Shown: piece after piece, positions 47,015 to 56,945 of the stretch
Numbering within the stretch: position 1 is the stretch's first letter
Layout: each line of letters starts with the position of its first letter
Source of the DNA: Micractinium sp. NFX-FRZ
Taxonomy: Eukaryota > Chlorophyta > Trebouxiophyceae > Chlorellales > Chlorellaceae
Direction: 5' to 3'
NCBI GenBank assembly: GCA_029339195.1
Contig: JAPTJF010000155.1
Location: 1 to 64,000, forward strand
Length of the DNA: 64,000 nucleotides
Made by a program: the position numbers and the translations under genes
The notes under the pieces: model-generated
Told to the model about the DNA's origin: nothing
The model's input: the letters and a program-made list of their open reading frames with translations, nothing else
The model's database searches: none

Positions 47015-47371
47015 GGCGCCTCAGGCCTCTGACCGACCGCTACAAGCCCAATTGCGGTGGTGGGAAGCAGCCCATGGCAAAGCAGGCGATTCCGGACCTC
47101 TTCTAGCAGCCCAGTCACAACACAGATATGCACCGGTGCTTACAAGGGCTCTAAACGCAGTTGTTGACCACGCAGTCCTGCGCCACAGCAGGCGCAGCAT
47201 CGAAATGCGCTTCGTCCATTCCCGCGCTCCCTGGCCGTTTGCTGTGCTCCATCTCCTTCGACGGACATCTCAGCGTCTCGGACGCCGCTCTGAGCCGCCG
47301 TAGCTGCCTACGTCTGCCCCGTCGCACGCCGCTCTCTTCTCACCCGCCCGTCTGCCACCCACTCCGCCGCC
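47015..47371. promoter_or_regulatory. Divergent promoter region, CCDC39 / SIM-family gene 1
   Basis: 357 bp between the two start codons. No consensus element recognised. Confidence 0.45.
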
Positions 47372-49715
47372 ATGAGGATCGGCGACTGGGAGCTCAGGCT
47401 GGTGCGCGCGACCGACGGGCAGGCTTGCCCCGAGTTGAACCACACTGGCGGCCGCTGCTTTGCCGTGGCGTCGCCTGGCACCGCCTTCACCGCTCAACTC
47501 ACCTGGTTGCCGACACCATTCGCCCCGCTGCCTCCCCCTGGAGCGTTCTACAACGTAAGTAGTGGTATGGCGTTTTGGTACACAAAGTAACGGCTGTGCA
47601 AGGCGTGCTAAGAGAGGCAGCTGGTGCCAGGTGTGGGCGGGGCGGGGCAGCTTGCGTTCTGCAATCTTCCCTCACGCCTGCCTTGCTGTCCTGTGTTCAC
47701 CTGCAGGCTGCTCTGTACGTGGACGGCCAGTGCGTGGGGTACACCAAGAACATCACACAGCCTGCCCACACTGCCATCTTTGATGGCTTCCTCAAGGCTG
47801 GAGGTGGGCATGCAGCGGGGGGCGGGAGACGGGTGGTGGGTGCTGGCGGCAGGCCGAGGGTCTGCCGCCAGGCTGCATTATGGCCAGCTTGCAAGGCGCT
47901 TCATACCTGCCATGCCACAAAAGCTGCACTTAGCATCACCGCATGCCAGCCTGAGCCGCCGCGCTCCCCACGAAAACCTCCCTCATTCTCCTGCCGCACT
48001 GCACCGCCCGCCTGGCTGCCCCTGCCACCCCGCAGACACCCAGGGCTGCGCCTACCAGTCCTTTGTTTTCTCCCTGCCCCAGCCCACCGACGCCAAGAGC
48101 GCCGACAGCCTGACCTTTGTCGAGGGCACTATCAAAGCGCACGTAAGAGCAGGGGTGGGGCAGCTGGCCGGGCAGCAGCCGTGCGGCGCCGTCCTGGCGG
48201 CAACGCCACTGAGGCGTGCATGCAGAGCAAGGGGGGCTGCGTGGGGACCGAGCAGTTCTCTGTAGTCGTGTAGACATGCATCCAGCGGCATCTGTGCACG
48301 GGTGCTGTTGCAACACTTCAGCAGCAGCAGTAGTGCTAGCAGCAGCAGCAGTAGCACAATGGAGCCACTTCCCTCGTCCCCCAACAGCGTGTGCTGCATG
48401 CCCCAACGAACACCTGCGCGCCTGCTTGCCCGCCTGCAGGTGTGGCTGGCGGTGCAGACGGGGGTGGAGACGGCGGGGCGCTACCTCGGCCCAGCTGCCA
48501 CCAACGAGAGCGTGGCGCAGCTGCCAGAGGGGAAGAAGGCGAGGAGGGCAAATGGGGAAGGGCGTGGGCCGCGCCGTCGCTGCTCTGGTGGCTGTGGGTG
48601 CACCATCCTTGTGCCCTGTTCGCCCTGCTGCCTGCTTTCCAGACGTCTCATGTCGCTTTGGCCCATGTCTCCCGTCGTGCCCCACCTCCCTGCCTTGCCT
48701 GTCTTGCCCTGTCACCCCTGGCCCTCTCCCGCTTCCGTCCTCGTCCATTCACTCCCCCTCACACCTCCTGGCCTCCCTCCACCCTCCCTCCCTCCCCTGC
48801 AGTTCTTCCTGGCCCCCTCGCTCACCACCGGCAAGGGCGAGCTCAAGATGGGTGGCGGGTTCGGCCGCTTTCAAGTGCAGCGCATGGGCGGCCCGCTGGC
48901 CAGCCTGGAGCTGCGCTACGAGACGGCTCCCACCCTGCTGCTGCGCGGCGTGCTGCGGCGGGACAACCCGCAGCACCGCGCCATACTGCAGCAGTTCCAG
49001 GGTAGGCGGGGGCGGGCGAGATTGGGGTGATCTGCTCGACTATTGTGATGTGGAAACGCCAGGGTTTTGCCTTGCAATCCACACGCACAGCAGGGGCACT
49101 GCAGCAGCCTCTGCAGCTCGCCGTGAGTTCCTGCTTCTGGCCTTTCTTCAATGCCGCTCCAGTGTGGCAACCCTCTGTGCGCATCTTGCCCTGCCCCCTG
49201 CCTGCCCTGCCTGCAGAGACGGCACCTAAGGAGGAGCCAGGCGAGGAGGAGGAGGACGATGAACCCGCAGCGGGGCCCTCGCATGCAGCAGCAGGGCACA
49301 AGCGGCAGCGGCATGGGGCAGCGCAGACGCAGCAGCAGCGGCGGCAGCGGCAGCGGCAGCGCGACGACGATGAGGGAGGAGCGATTGATCTCACAAAGGT
49401 GGGTGCTGACGGATCTGGGTGCAGGGGTTCATGGTTTGTTTGGATATATATGATGGGTGCCATCACCTGGGCCGCTTGCCATGGCTTAATGGCTGGGCTG
49501 GCGTCTGCACCGCAACGTTAGTGGCGGCACAGCGGAGCACAGCATCTGCACACATACACTCGTCCGTCGTTACACCTGCCTGCCCGCAGGCTCCTGCCGA
49601 GGGTGACGAGGTGCTGGCAGCCAGGGCGCAGGGGCAGACACTGGTATGTGACTTGACAGAGGAGGAGGAGCCGCAGTGGCAGGCGGTGAAGAAGGAGGCG
49701 CACCGCGTGGAGTGA
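47372..49715 (+). CDS. Paralogous family member 1: N-terminal beta-like domain, basic/Gln-rich region, SUMO-interacting-like motifs
   Basis: Seven exons: 47372-47554, 47707-47803, 48036-48142, 48440-48538, 48803-49001, 49217-49398 and 49590-49715, about 330 residues. The N-terminal half (ELRLVRATDGQACPELNHTG, then YVDGQCVGYTKNIT and YQSFVFSLPQPTDAKSAD) alternates short hydrophobic strands and recalls fungal/algal DUF7918-like proteins; that link is a weak guess. The conserved core is FFLAPSLTTGKGELKMGGG, then LASLELRYETAPTLLLRGVL. The tail has an acidic block, a KR/Q-rich nuclear-signal-like block, then AIDLTK and LVCDLTEEEE. These fit hydrophobic-plus-acidic SUMO-interacting motifs. A nuclear regulatory role is inferred only from composition. 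Exon 4 ends at a GC donor where both paralogues have GT. Confidence 0.75.
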
Positions 49716-50247
49716 AGTGGCACCGTAATGCAACAACATTTACCTGACTGGCTGGCCGCTGGCGCCTTCACCTTTGACCTACCTGTATTGCTCCCCGCCT
49801 TGCACAAGATATCCGACTCTGTACACTTACTGCCTGACCCTGCACGGATGTGACTCTGGCTGACGATGGATATCTGTGACATTACTCTGTAAGGCCAATA
49901 CCTTGTGATTTGCTCACGGGAGGGGTCTGTAAGGGGCAGCCGGTGAATGGCGCCCATGCAGGGTTGAGTTGAGCGGAGAGCGCTGCACGCTGTTTGTGCG
50001 AACAGCACACAGCATTTATGTGTTTGTTGGAGTTGCTTCGACGAATGTGTGAACCAGAATGTAGATGATAAGCCCAGCTGTCACTGACGGGGACCGAGCA
50101 AGCGTGCGCCTGGCTGCTGGCGGCACCGGTGGCAGAGATGCCCCATGGGGCCCCACCCACCCACAGCACAGCACGCTTGCTAACCCTCTCGCTGGGCAAC
50201 TCTAGTGCCGCAATTCTGCAACCCTCCTGTGGCCTTGGCGCCCCGCA
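49716..50247. other. Intergenic: 3' UTR with TGTAA and upstream region of the next gene
   Basis: TGTAA at 49888-49892 and again near 49928, about 175-215 bases after the stop codon. No other feature. Confidence 0.6.
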
Positions 50248-51967
50248 ATGCTGCGCCTCAACTCCCGCGTTGCGGCTACCTGCCTGCCGGCCCTGTCGGG
50301 AGGCCGCCAGGCCGAAGCGGCAGGCTCATGCGTGTCTGCGATCACTTCCAGGTTCGCGGCAGTGGTCACACGCCCCCCCGGACAAGAGAGCTGCAGCGGC
50401 AAAACCCTACTCAACCCGTCCGCCTGCAGTGTGACGGCGATGCTTGTGGAATAGTGATGTTTGTGCTCGTATGTGATATATGCAGGTGGCCGGCTGCAGC
50501 AAGCCAGCGGCGCGGCGTGGCTGAGGCTCCCGCCCTCGGATGGACCTGGGAGCGCAGCGGCGGCAGGGCGGGGGCGAGGGCTCAGGCAGCAACAGATGCG
50601 GTGGCCTGGGTGGACGGCCTGCGCACCGCAGTGATAGAAGCACAGTCCCTCCTGCTGCGGGAGCACGGCCTGCCGGCAGCGCAGGCCAGCAGCCTGATCC
50701 GGCGTGCGGTCAAGGCTTCGCCTGCAGGGGAGGAGGAGGCAGCGCTGCGCACCCTGGGCCCTGCATTTGAGGGTGCCGCCATTACGGGGCCTGGCAGCCA
50801 GGAGTACGCCAGGATGCTGAGATGGGCCGCAATGATGCGGCTGTACAGGCTGCCCAGCCCGGCGCACACAAAAGCCAACAGGTGCGTGCAGTGTGTTCAG
50901 TGCACGCGCAGTGTGCTGCCAGCTGCCTGGTTTGTTGGCTCTTCTGTGGGCCTGCATTGGTGTGGAGGGAGGTACAGAGCTGGGAGCGGCAAAGCGTGGC
51001 CTGTTGCCTGTCCTACTGCAAGTGTGTCTTCCCGCACAGTGCTCTGTGCAGCTGTGCTTACTTGGCGCTTGACCTCTTTGCACGCCGCACTGTGTGCAGG
51101 CGGGCGGCGGCGTCCCGGGGCCGGCGGCGCCTGGTGTGGCGTGCTGTTGGCTCCAAGGGCGGCGGGACACCCGCAACAGGCGTCCCGCCCGCACAGGTCA
51201 GCACGGCATGTGGGCCCTCGGTGGAGCAAGCCTTGGACCTGTCTGCCGCGCCTGCTGCCGCCAGCGGGTGTTCAGGCACAGGCAGTGCGCAGCAGCTGAG
51301 CAGCGCCTTCCCGCATGCTTTTCCGGTCAGAGGTTCAAGCCTCCAGGTCAGCATGGCAAAGATGCAGGCCTTCCTGCAGCAGGAGCCGGGCGTGTCGGCG
51401 GAGCAGGCGGAGCGGCGCACCGGACGCATTGCCGCGGCGTTTTACGACGCCGAGGGGCGGGTGCTGGACTCGCTGCGCGCCGCGTTTGAGTGGGGCAGAA
51501 GCCTGGGGCTGAGCAGCCGGCGCACAGCACAGTTCCTGGACCAGCTGCCCCTGAGGTGAGAAGGTGCAGATGCAGATGCCCACCTGCGGTGCTCCTGCGT
51601 GGCAGCAGGGTGGACGTGCAGGCAGGGGGTGCATGCGCAGCCCATGCGCAGAGGGGGCGCGCTCAACGCTGCCTGTGCCGCTGCCCGCCTCGGCCTGTGC
51701 AAGGCATCGATGCTGATGCCACGCCTTCGCATTGCTGTGGCTGCTCCTTCCTGCCCGCCCTGCTTCTGCAGCGACAGGCCGAGGTTCTTTGAAGCTGTGC
51801 GGTGGAACCAGGCGGTGGGTGCTGCTGCTCGTGGATGTACCCATGTACTGCACATGCCCGCCTTGCCACCGAGGGCACACGCCTGTGTGCCCGCTGAAGC
51901 TTGCACGCCTGCCAGCCACAGCTTGCCACGACATGCCCGGGACTCTGTGCTGTACGGCAAGGCTTAA
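50248..51967 (+). CDS. Organelle-targeted helical protein, weakly mTERF-like
   Basis: Exons: 50248-50351, 50486-50881, 51100-51555 and 51772-51967, about 383 residues, phases consistent. The N-terminus MLRLNSRVAATCLPALSGGR is Arg/Ala/Leu-rich and fits a mitochondrial or plastid presequence. Two helical segments resemble each other: LLREHGLPAAQASSLIRRAV and FLQQEPGVSAEQAERRTGRI. Each is followed by further helix, which recalls mTERF repeats, but the family is not proven. Part of exon 3 (51197-51346, 150 nt) may be a separate phase-0 intron, since it is bounded by CAG|gtcagc and ctccag|GTCAGC. An alternative end splices from about 51813 to 52001 with the stop at 52033. Confidence 0.55.
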
Positions 51968-52835
51968 GACAATGCCTATGATAAAAAACGTGCCACCTCT
52001 GCAGGCGCTGGCGATTTCACAGACGCAACTGTGACTATTGGCCCGTCACCTGGCCAGCTTGAGACTTGCCAGTCAATGGCTCGCTTACATGTGCCCCTAA
52101 TCAGGCCCGGGCTTTGCTTTTTATATGGCAGCCGTCCGGCACAGCTGTCAACGTCTGAGCAGGTTGGCTGCGGCTGCAGGTGCCAGCTGCATGATGGCGG
52201 GTGTGGGAACGAATTCTTTGCTGGCAGGATTGTTTCGGTTTGCTGTGTGCCCTGCTTTTATGCCTCCATGGCTTGTACACTTCCTGTAAACCCCTGTACC
52301 ATTACTGCTCGTCTGTGTAATGAAAGGAATGACCTGAAGCCAGCTGGGTGCTCAATCAAAGCGGGCTTTGCCGCCACCGCCACCCCAGCGCACGCAGCAG
52401 GGCACTCAAACGCCGGCTGAGGGCCGCTGCACACTACACAAGGAGTCCAAGGCTCGCCTCGACACCCTTCCTTCGCGCTCTGCTCCTCCTCGGTTGGGCT
52501 CAGTTGCCCTGTGTGTTGGAGTGCCAGTCGTGCCTGCAGCTGCACGCTGCGCCTTGGTGGTGCGCGGCGGGGGCGGGGGCGGGTCCACAGGGCCTGCCTG
52601 GGCCGTTGCTGCCTCTCTTGACCCTGCCCACCTGTGGGGGGGCCTCTGCTGTGCTCCTCCGGTACTCTTGTTGGGTCCTGCACTAGGGTTGCCGGCGCCT
52701 TGGACGCCTTGGACGCGGCACCCCCCAACGTACGTTCTAGCACCTCCTGGGTACCTGCCTGCCTGTGACCCCTCATGTCCGACTTGGTACCCGTCCTGGC
52801 TTACCCCTCCTTGCCAGCTGATGTCTCCCCTCCGT
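51968..52835. other. Non-coding stretch after the helical-protein gene
   Basis: Contains TGTAA at 52285 and 52316, likely the poly(A) region of the preceding gene. Frames open across 52370-52840 on both strands are compositionally ordinary and not supported. An ATG at 52775 heads a frame that only translates the tandem repeats that follow. Confidence 0.5.
52316..52320 (+). terminator. TGTAA polyadenylation motif
   Basis: About 350 bases after the stop at 51967 (about 285 after the alternative stop at 52033), with a second TGTAA 31 bases earlier. Confidence 0.45.
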
Positions 52836-53345
52836 ATCCGCAAGGGTGTGTTGAGATATGTGGACTGGGATCTGGGGGGTGGAACTGGGTGGCGCTGCTG
52901 TTCGCACTGCAGGGGTGTGTTGAGGTATGTGGACTGGGAACTGGGGGTGCGAGACTAGGTGGAGGCACGCTGCCCGCGGTGAGCAGGTGCGTGGGTGCGC
53001 CATACTGTGCTGCGTGGGGAGGTGGAGGTTTGGGTGGGTGGCGGGTGCTGTGCTGTCATGAGTGCCGCTGCAGGCAAGTGGGCGCATGGGTTTGTGGGTG
53101 GTGGCAGGGGAGGCTGCTGTTCACGCTGCAGGGGTGTGTTGAGATATGTGGACTGGAAACTGGGGGTGTGAAACTGGGTGGAGGCACGCGGTGGGCAGGC
53201 ACGTGGGTGGAGGTTTGGTGTGGGTGGCGAGGTTGGGGGCGTCTGCACTGCAGCTGCGCTGTGCTGCGCTGTGCTGTGATGGGTACCGCTGCAGGCAAGT
53301 GGGCACGTGGGTTTGTGGGTGGTGGCAGGGGAGGCTGCTGTTCAC
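52836..53345 (+). repeat. Tandem repeat with acceptor-like CTGCAG|GGGTGTGTTGAG units
   Basis: GGGTGTGTTGAGRTATGTGG, continuing ACTGG, occurs at about 52846, 52914 and 53132, twice after CTGCAG. A longer unit of about 228 bp (GCTGCAGGCAAGTGGGCR...GGTGGCAGGGGAGGCTGCTG) repeats at 53066 and 53289. It probably lies in an intron or 5' region of the gene ending at 54000. Confidence 0.8.
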
Positions 53346-53682
53346 ACCCCTGCAGTGTGCGCTGTGCTGTGCTATGCGGCGTGGCGCTGTAGGCTGTAGG
53401 GTTGTGTGCTGCGAGGCGGTGATGGTTTCGTCTTTGGGTGCACCTGTTGTGCCGCTGGGCTGCGCTGTGCACAGTGTAGAGTGGTGCGGAGGTGTGCACT
53501 ATGGGCAATGGGTGTGGGTGTGCACAAGGTGAGTGGGGAAGGTATGCTGTGCTATGCGGGTGAATGTCACGGTTGTACCAAGCTGGCACGTATGCGCGGT
53601 GAGGCGTTGTGCTGCTCACCTGGGTGCTCTCGTCCTTCCTGGTTCCCCCCCCCTGCCCCCCCCTTCCCCTCCTCCCCTGCAG

Positions 53683-54000
53683 GGAGTGATCTGCGACACC
53701 TTCAAGGGCATCAGCCCCGTCAAGTGGGTGGACCTGGAGCCGCTGGAGGGTGATGTGGGCATGTCCAAGATCCCCCCCGCCGGCCTGCGTGTCGAGCTCG
53801 TGGCGCCTGATGGCGCCACCTTTGAGATGCTGGTGCACCCGCCGGAGGGCAAGGCCCGCCCGGCTGCTGTGGCTGGGACCAAGCACGCGCACGGCGATGA
53901 TGGCGGTGACGGCGGTGGTGGCCACACCGGCAGCAGCAGCAAGAAGCCCGCCACCTACCAGGAGGCGCTGCTGGGCATGGGCGCCATGGAGGTTGCCTAA
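53683..54000 (+). CDS. Last exon of an unresolved gene
   Basis: A strong acceptor (CTCCCCTGCAG) opens a 105-residue frame ending TAA at 54000. It begins GVICDTFKGISPVKWVDLEP, continues AGLRVELVAPDGATFEMLVH, and ends in a Gly/His/Asp-rich linker with KPATYQEALLGMGAMEVA. The exon is clearly coding in composition, but I cannot assign its 5' exons, because the upstream 850 bp is mostly tandem repeats. Family unknown. Confidence 0.55.
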   Translation, partial: GVICDTFKGISPVKWVDLEPLEGDVGMSKIPPAGLRVELVAPDGATFEMLVHPPEGKARPAAVAGTKHAHGDDGGDGGGGHTGSSSKKPATYQEALLGMGAMEVA

Positions 54001-54428
54001 GCCCACTGTTGTTCCACTCCGTTTTGTTTTGTTTTGTTTTGTTTGGTTCCATTCTGTTTTGTTTTGCCTTGGCTTTGTGTGCCGCGCCGGTCGCAGGGAC
54101 CGCAACACGTTTTCCAGTGCTTGCGTCTGTATTTTTCATGGTGTCGGCCGATAGGCTCCCGCTCACCCCTGCGGTTGCTTGCATCGTATACTCCACTGGG
54201 CCTGTGCTCCCTGCTGTTGGGCCTCTGGACGGTTGTGAGACTAGTCTGTGCCGCATCTTTTTTCAGGCTAGCTCATTGTATGCATGACATGCATGCTGTG
54301 TCATGCACTAATGCCTGTAACAGGCTAAGGCAAAAAAAAGAGGGCCGCTGCACCCGCATTCACTGCAGCACCCGCGTGCTTGTCTCGTACATTGCAGCAG
54401 ACATAAGCACGAGCAGTTTAGCGCCAGG
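54001..54428. other. Intergenic: 3' UTR with GTTTT repeats and TGTAA, then upstream region
   Basis: A TTTTG/GTTTT pentanucleotide run spans about 54020-54066. TGTAA at 54316-54320 is a likely poly(A) signal, only about 110 bp before the next start codon. Confidence 0.65.
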
Positions 54429-56584
54429 ATGGTCCGCGCACACGGGTTTGAGCTCAGGCTCCTCGGGCCGGACGGCCAGGCCCTCCCGGAGGTCACGCAC
54501 GGCGGCAAGACCTACGCCGTGGCGGCGCCGGGCAGCAGCTTTGTGGTGGAGGCCACCCTGCTGGCGGACGCGCCGCCGCTGCCGGCGAGCACCTTCCACA
54601 CCGTGAGTCGGGGCCTCGCCTAGATTTGGTCGGGGCATATATCCCCCAAAGACGCTGGCAAAACGTCGCCAATTGGTGCTCGCCTCATCCCTGCCCGCAA
54701 ACACCACCACCCGGAAGCGGCCGACGACAAGCGAGCTGTCGCAAGCTGTCGCGCTCCGCTGCTTTCTGCTGGGTGCTGGGCACTCCCTTCTGAGCTGCTC
54801 CCCTCCTGGTTCCTGGGTGCAGCTTAAGCTTGACGTGGACGGCATGAGCGTGGGATACTGCAATGTTTTCGAGCACCCCCGCACAGTCATGTTCCGGGGT
54901 TTCCTAAAGGCAGGAGGTGGGTGCTATGGCAGGTGTGCGCTACTGCAAACGCCTGCATACGCAACGGTCAATCACCCTTGCCCCGTGCTCTGCCAGTCAT
55001 GACGCATCCAGACTGCCCCTCACTTCTCCTCCCCTGCCACCCTGTGCAGACTCCCAGCAGTCCGCTTACCGCTCCTTTGTGTTTGCCAAGCCTCAGGAGA
55101 CGGACGCCAAGCAGGCGACAGGCCTCAATTTCGTGGAGGGCAGCCTGAAGGCGCATGTGAGCAGCAGGGGCTGCCAGCAACACGTGGGCAGCGCAAGCAG
55201 CAGCGGCAGGCCAAACCCTGCTCAGGCGCGGCAGCATGAGGTTGCTGTGACCCCGAGCTCTGCGTGCATGCAGCTGTGCCAGAAGGCACAAGCTGTGTGG
55301 ACGCCCGCTGACGTCTGGCGCCCTGTCACCCTCTGCAGGTGTACCACTCGCAGTGGACCGGGGGCGTGGTCACTGAGCGCACCCATGGGCCTGCCAACAC
55401 AAACACCAGCGTGGCCAAGATTCCAGAGGGCAAGAAGGTGGGGCAGGGTGGTGCCAGGAGTGTCTTGTATGAGTTGTGTCGCGCGTGGCCTGGCACGCAG
55501 CCGTGCTGGTCTGCATGCCCTTGGCGTGCTCTTCCCGTGCTGTCTGCTGCGCCATGCTGTGCCACGGTGCGACAACGCGGTACGTGGGACGTGACCCTCG
55601 TCCTTGTCTTCCCTCTCGCATCTTCAGTTCTTCCTGGCCCCCTCGCTCACCACCGCTGCCGGGGAGCTGAAGACGGGGAAGGGGTTTTCAAGTCTTGCGC
55701 GGCGCGACATTGCCGGCCCGCTGGCCAGCCTGGAGCTGCGCTACGAGACGGCTGCCACCCTGCTGCTGCGCGGCGTGCTGCGGCGGGACAACCCACAGCA
55801 CCGCGCCATACTGCAGCGGTTCCCCGGTGGGCAGGAGTGGGGAAGCAGCAGTGGGAGGCTTGCACTCGGTTTGGTGCAAGTGCTATCACACACCCATCCC
55901 GGGCGTGCTGCAGACGAGACGACATGTGCGCATCATCTAGATGTGCCTGCTGATGTCTGCTCACTTCTTGCTTGCCTGCCTGCAGAGACAGCTGATGAGC
56001 AGCCAGGAGTGAAGCAGGAGGGTGGGGCAGGGCCTTCTAGTGCAGCAGCAGCTGGCGGCGGCGGGCGCAAGCGCCAGCGGCAGGCTGAGCAGCAGCAGGA
56101 GCAGCAGCAGCAGCAGCAGGGCCAGCAGCAGGGGCCACGCCAGCAGCGGCGGCAGAGGCAGGATGAGAATGCAGTGATCGACCTCACAAAGGTGGGTGCT
56201 GCGCCCGCTTGAAGGGGGATGGTGCTGCGGCACAAGACGAGGGAGAAAGCCTGTGGTGTTGGGCGAGAGGCTGTGGTGCTTAGAAGCTGGGCCAGTGACA
56301 CCGTCGAGTTCAGCACACGTGCTGCTTGTAGCTGCCATCCTGCCATCCTGTGCAGCAGTTTTACAGCTGGCGCAACATCCCCCACGTTCAACTCTGGACG
56401 GCCCCTTGCGCCTGTTCCCACTGCTTGTGCTCTCCCCCGTCCCTCCTCTTCATTGCAGGCCCCTGCTCCAGGCGATGAGGTGCTGGCCGCCAAGGCGCAG
56501 GACAAGTTCCTGCAGTGCGACCTGACAGAGGACGAGGCGCCGCAGTGGCAGGCGGTGAAGAAGGAGGCGCACCGCGTGGAGTGA
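54429..56584 (+). CDS. Paralogous family member 2
   Basis: Seven exons with phases identical to the members at 47372 and 56946: 54429-54602, 54823-54916, 55050-55156, 55339-55437, 55628-55826, 55986-56191 and 56459-56584, about 334 residues. Landmarks: ELRLLGPDGQALPEVTHGGK at the N-terminus; LDVDGMSVGYCNVFEHPRT; SFVFAKPQETDAKQATGLNF; the core LASLELRYETAATLLLRGVL; a KRQRQ/poly-Gln block; then AVIDLTK and LQCDLTEDEA as SUMO-interacting-like motifs; end EAHRVE. Exon 4 uses a GT donor. The poly-Gln block is the most variable part of the family. Function unknown; nuclear location inferred from the basic cluster. Confidence 0.78.
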
Positions 56585-56945
56585 GGGGCGGCAGCCTGGA
56601 GACGGGGGTGCCTGGAACTGAGAGCGGCGCCAGGGGGCCCGTGGTACCTGCACCTGGCGGCGGCAGCTGCCTAGACGCCTCCCCCTGCTTCCCTTGCCTC
56701 TGCCCTGCTGCCACACACCAGAGCATGCATGCAATTATGTGACCATACCTTTGACTGCGTTTCTGTGACATTGAACTGCTTGGCCTCGAGATGAAGAATG
56801 GACCAGCGGGAGCACTGCCGCCCCCGCCCGCCAGCAGGGCGCTGCCTGCTCGTCCCCTCCCCCTGCGCGCGGCCGGGGCTCCCGCAAGTGTTGCGCGTTC
56901 AATTGCCAACCCCGACCCCTCACTTGCGTCGTGCCGCCGCGGAAA
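56585..56945. other. Intergenic region between tandem paralogues
   Basis: 361 bp. 3' UTR of member 2 and promoter of member 3. No TGTAA or other element recognised. Confidence 0.5.

Noticed and set aside
51100..51967. Confident mTERF assignment
   Set aside because: Only two loosely similar helical segments are visible and the usual proline-spaced repeats are not clear, so I left it as a weak resemblance.
52775..53392. 205-codon + frame starting at an ATG before the 53-kb repeats
   Set aside because: It translates the tandem repeat and spans apparent acceptor sites. Gly/Trp/Cys periodicity reflects the repeat unit, not a protein fold.
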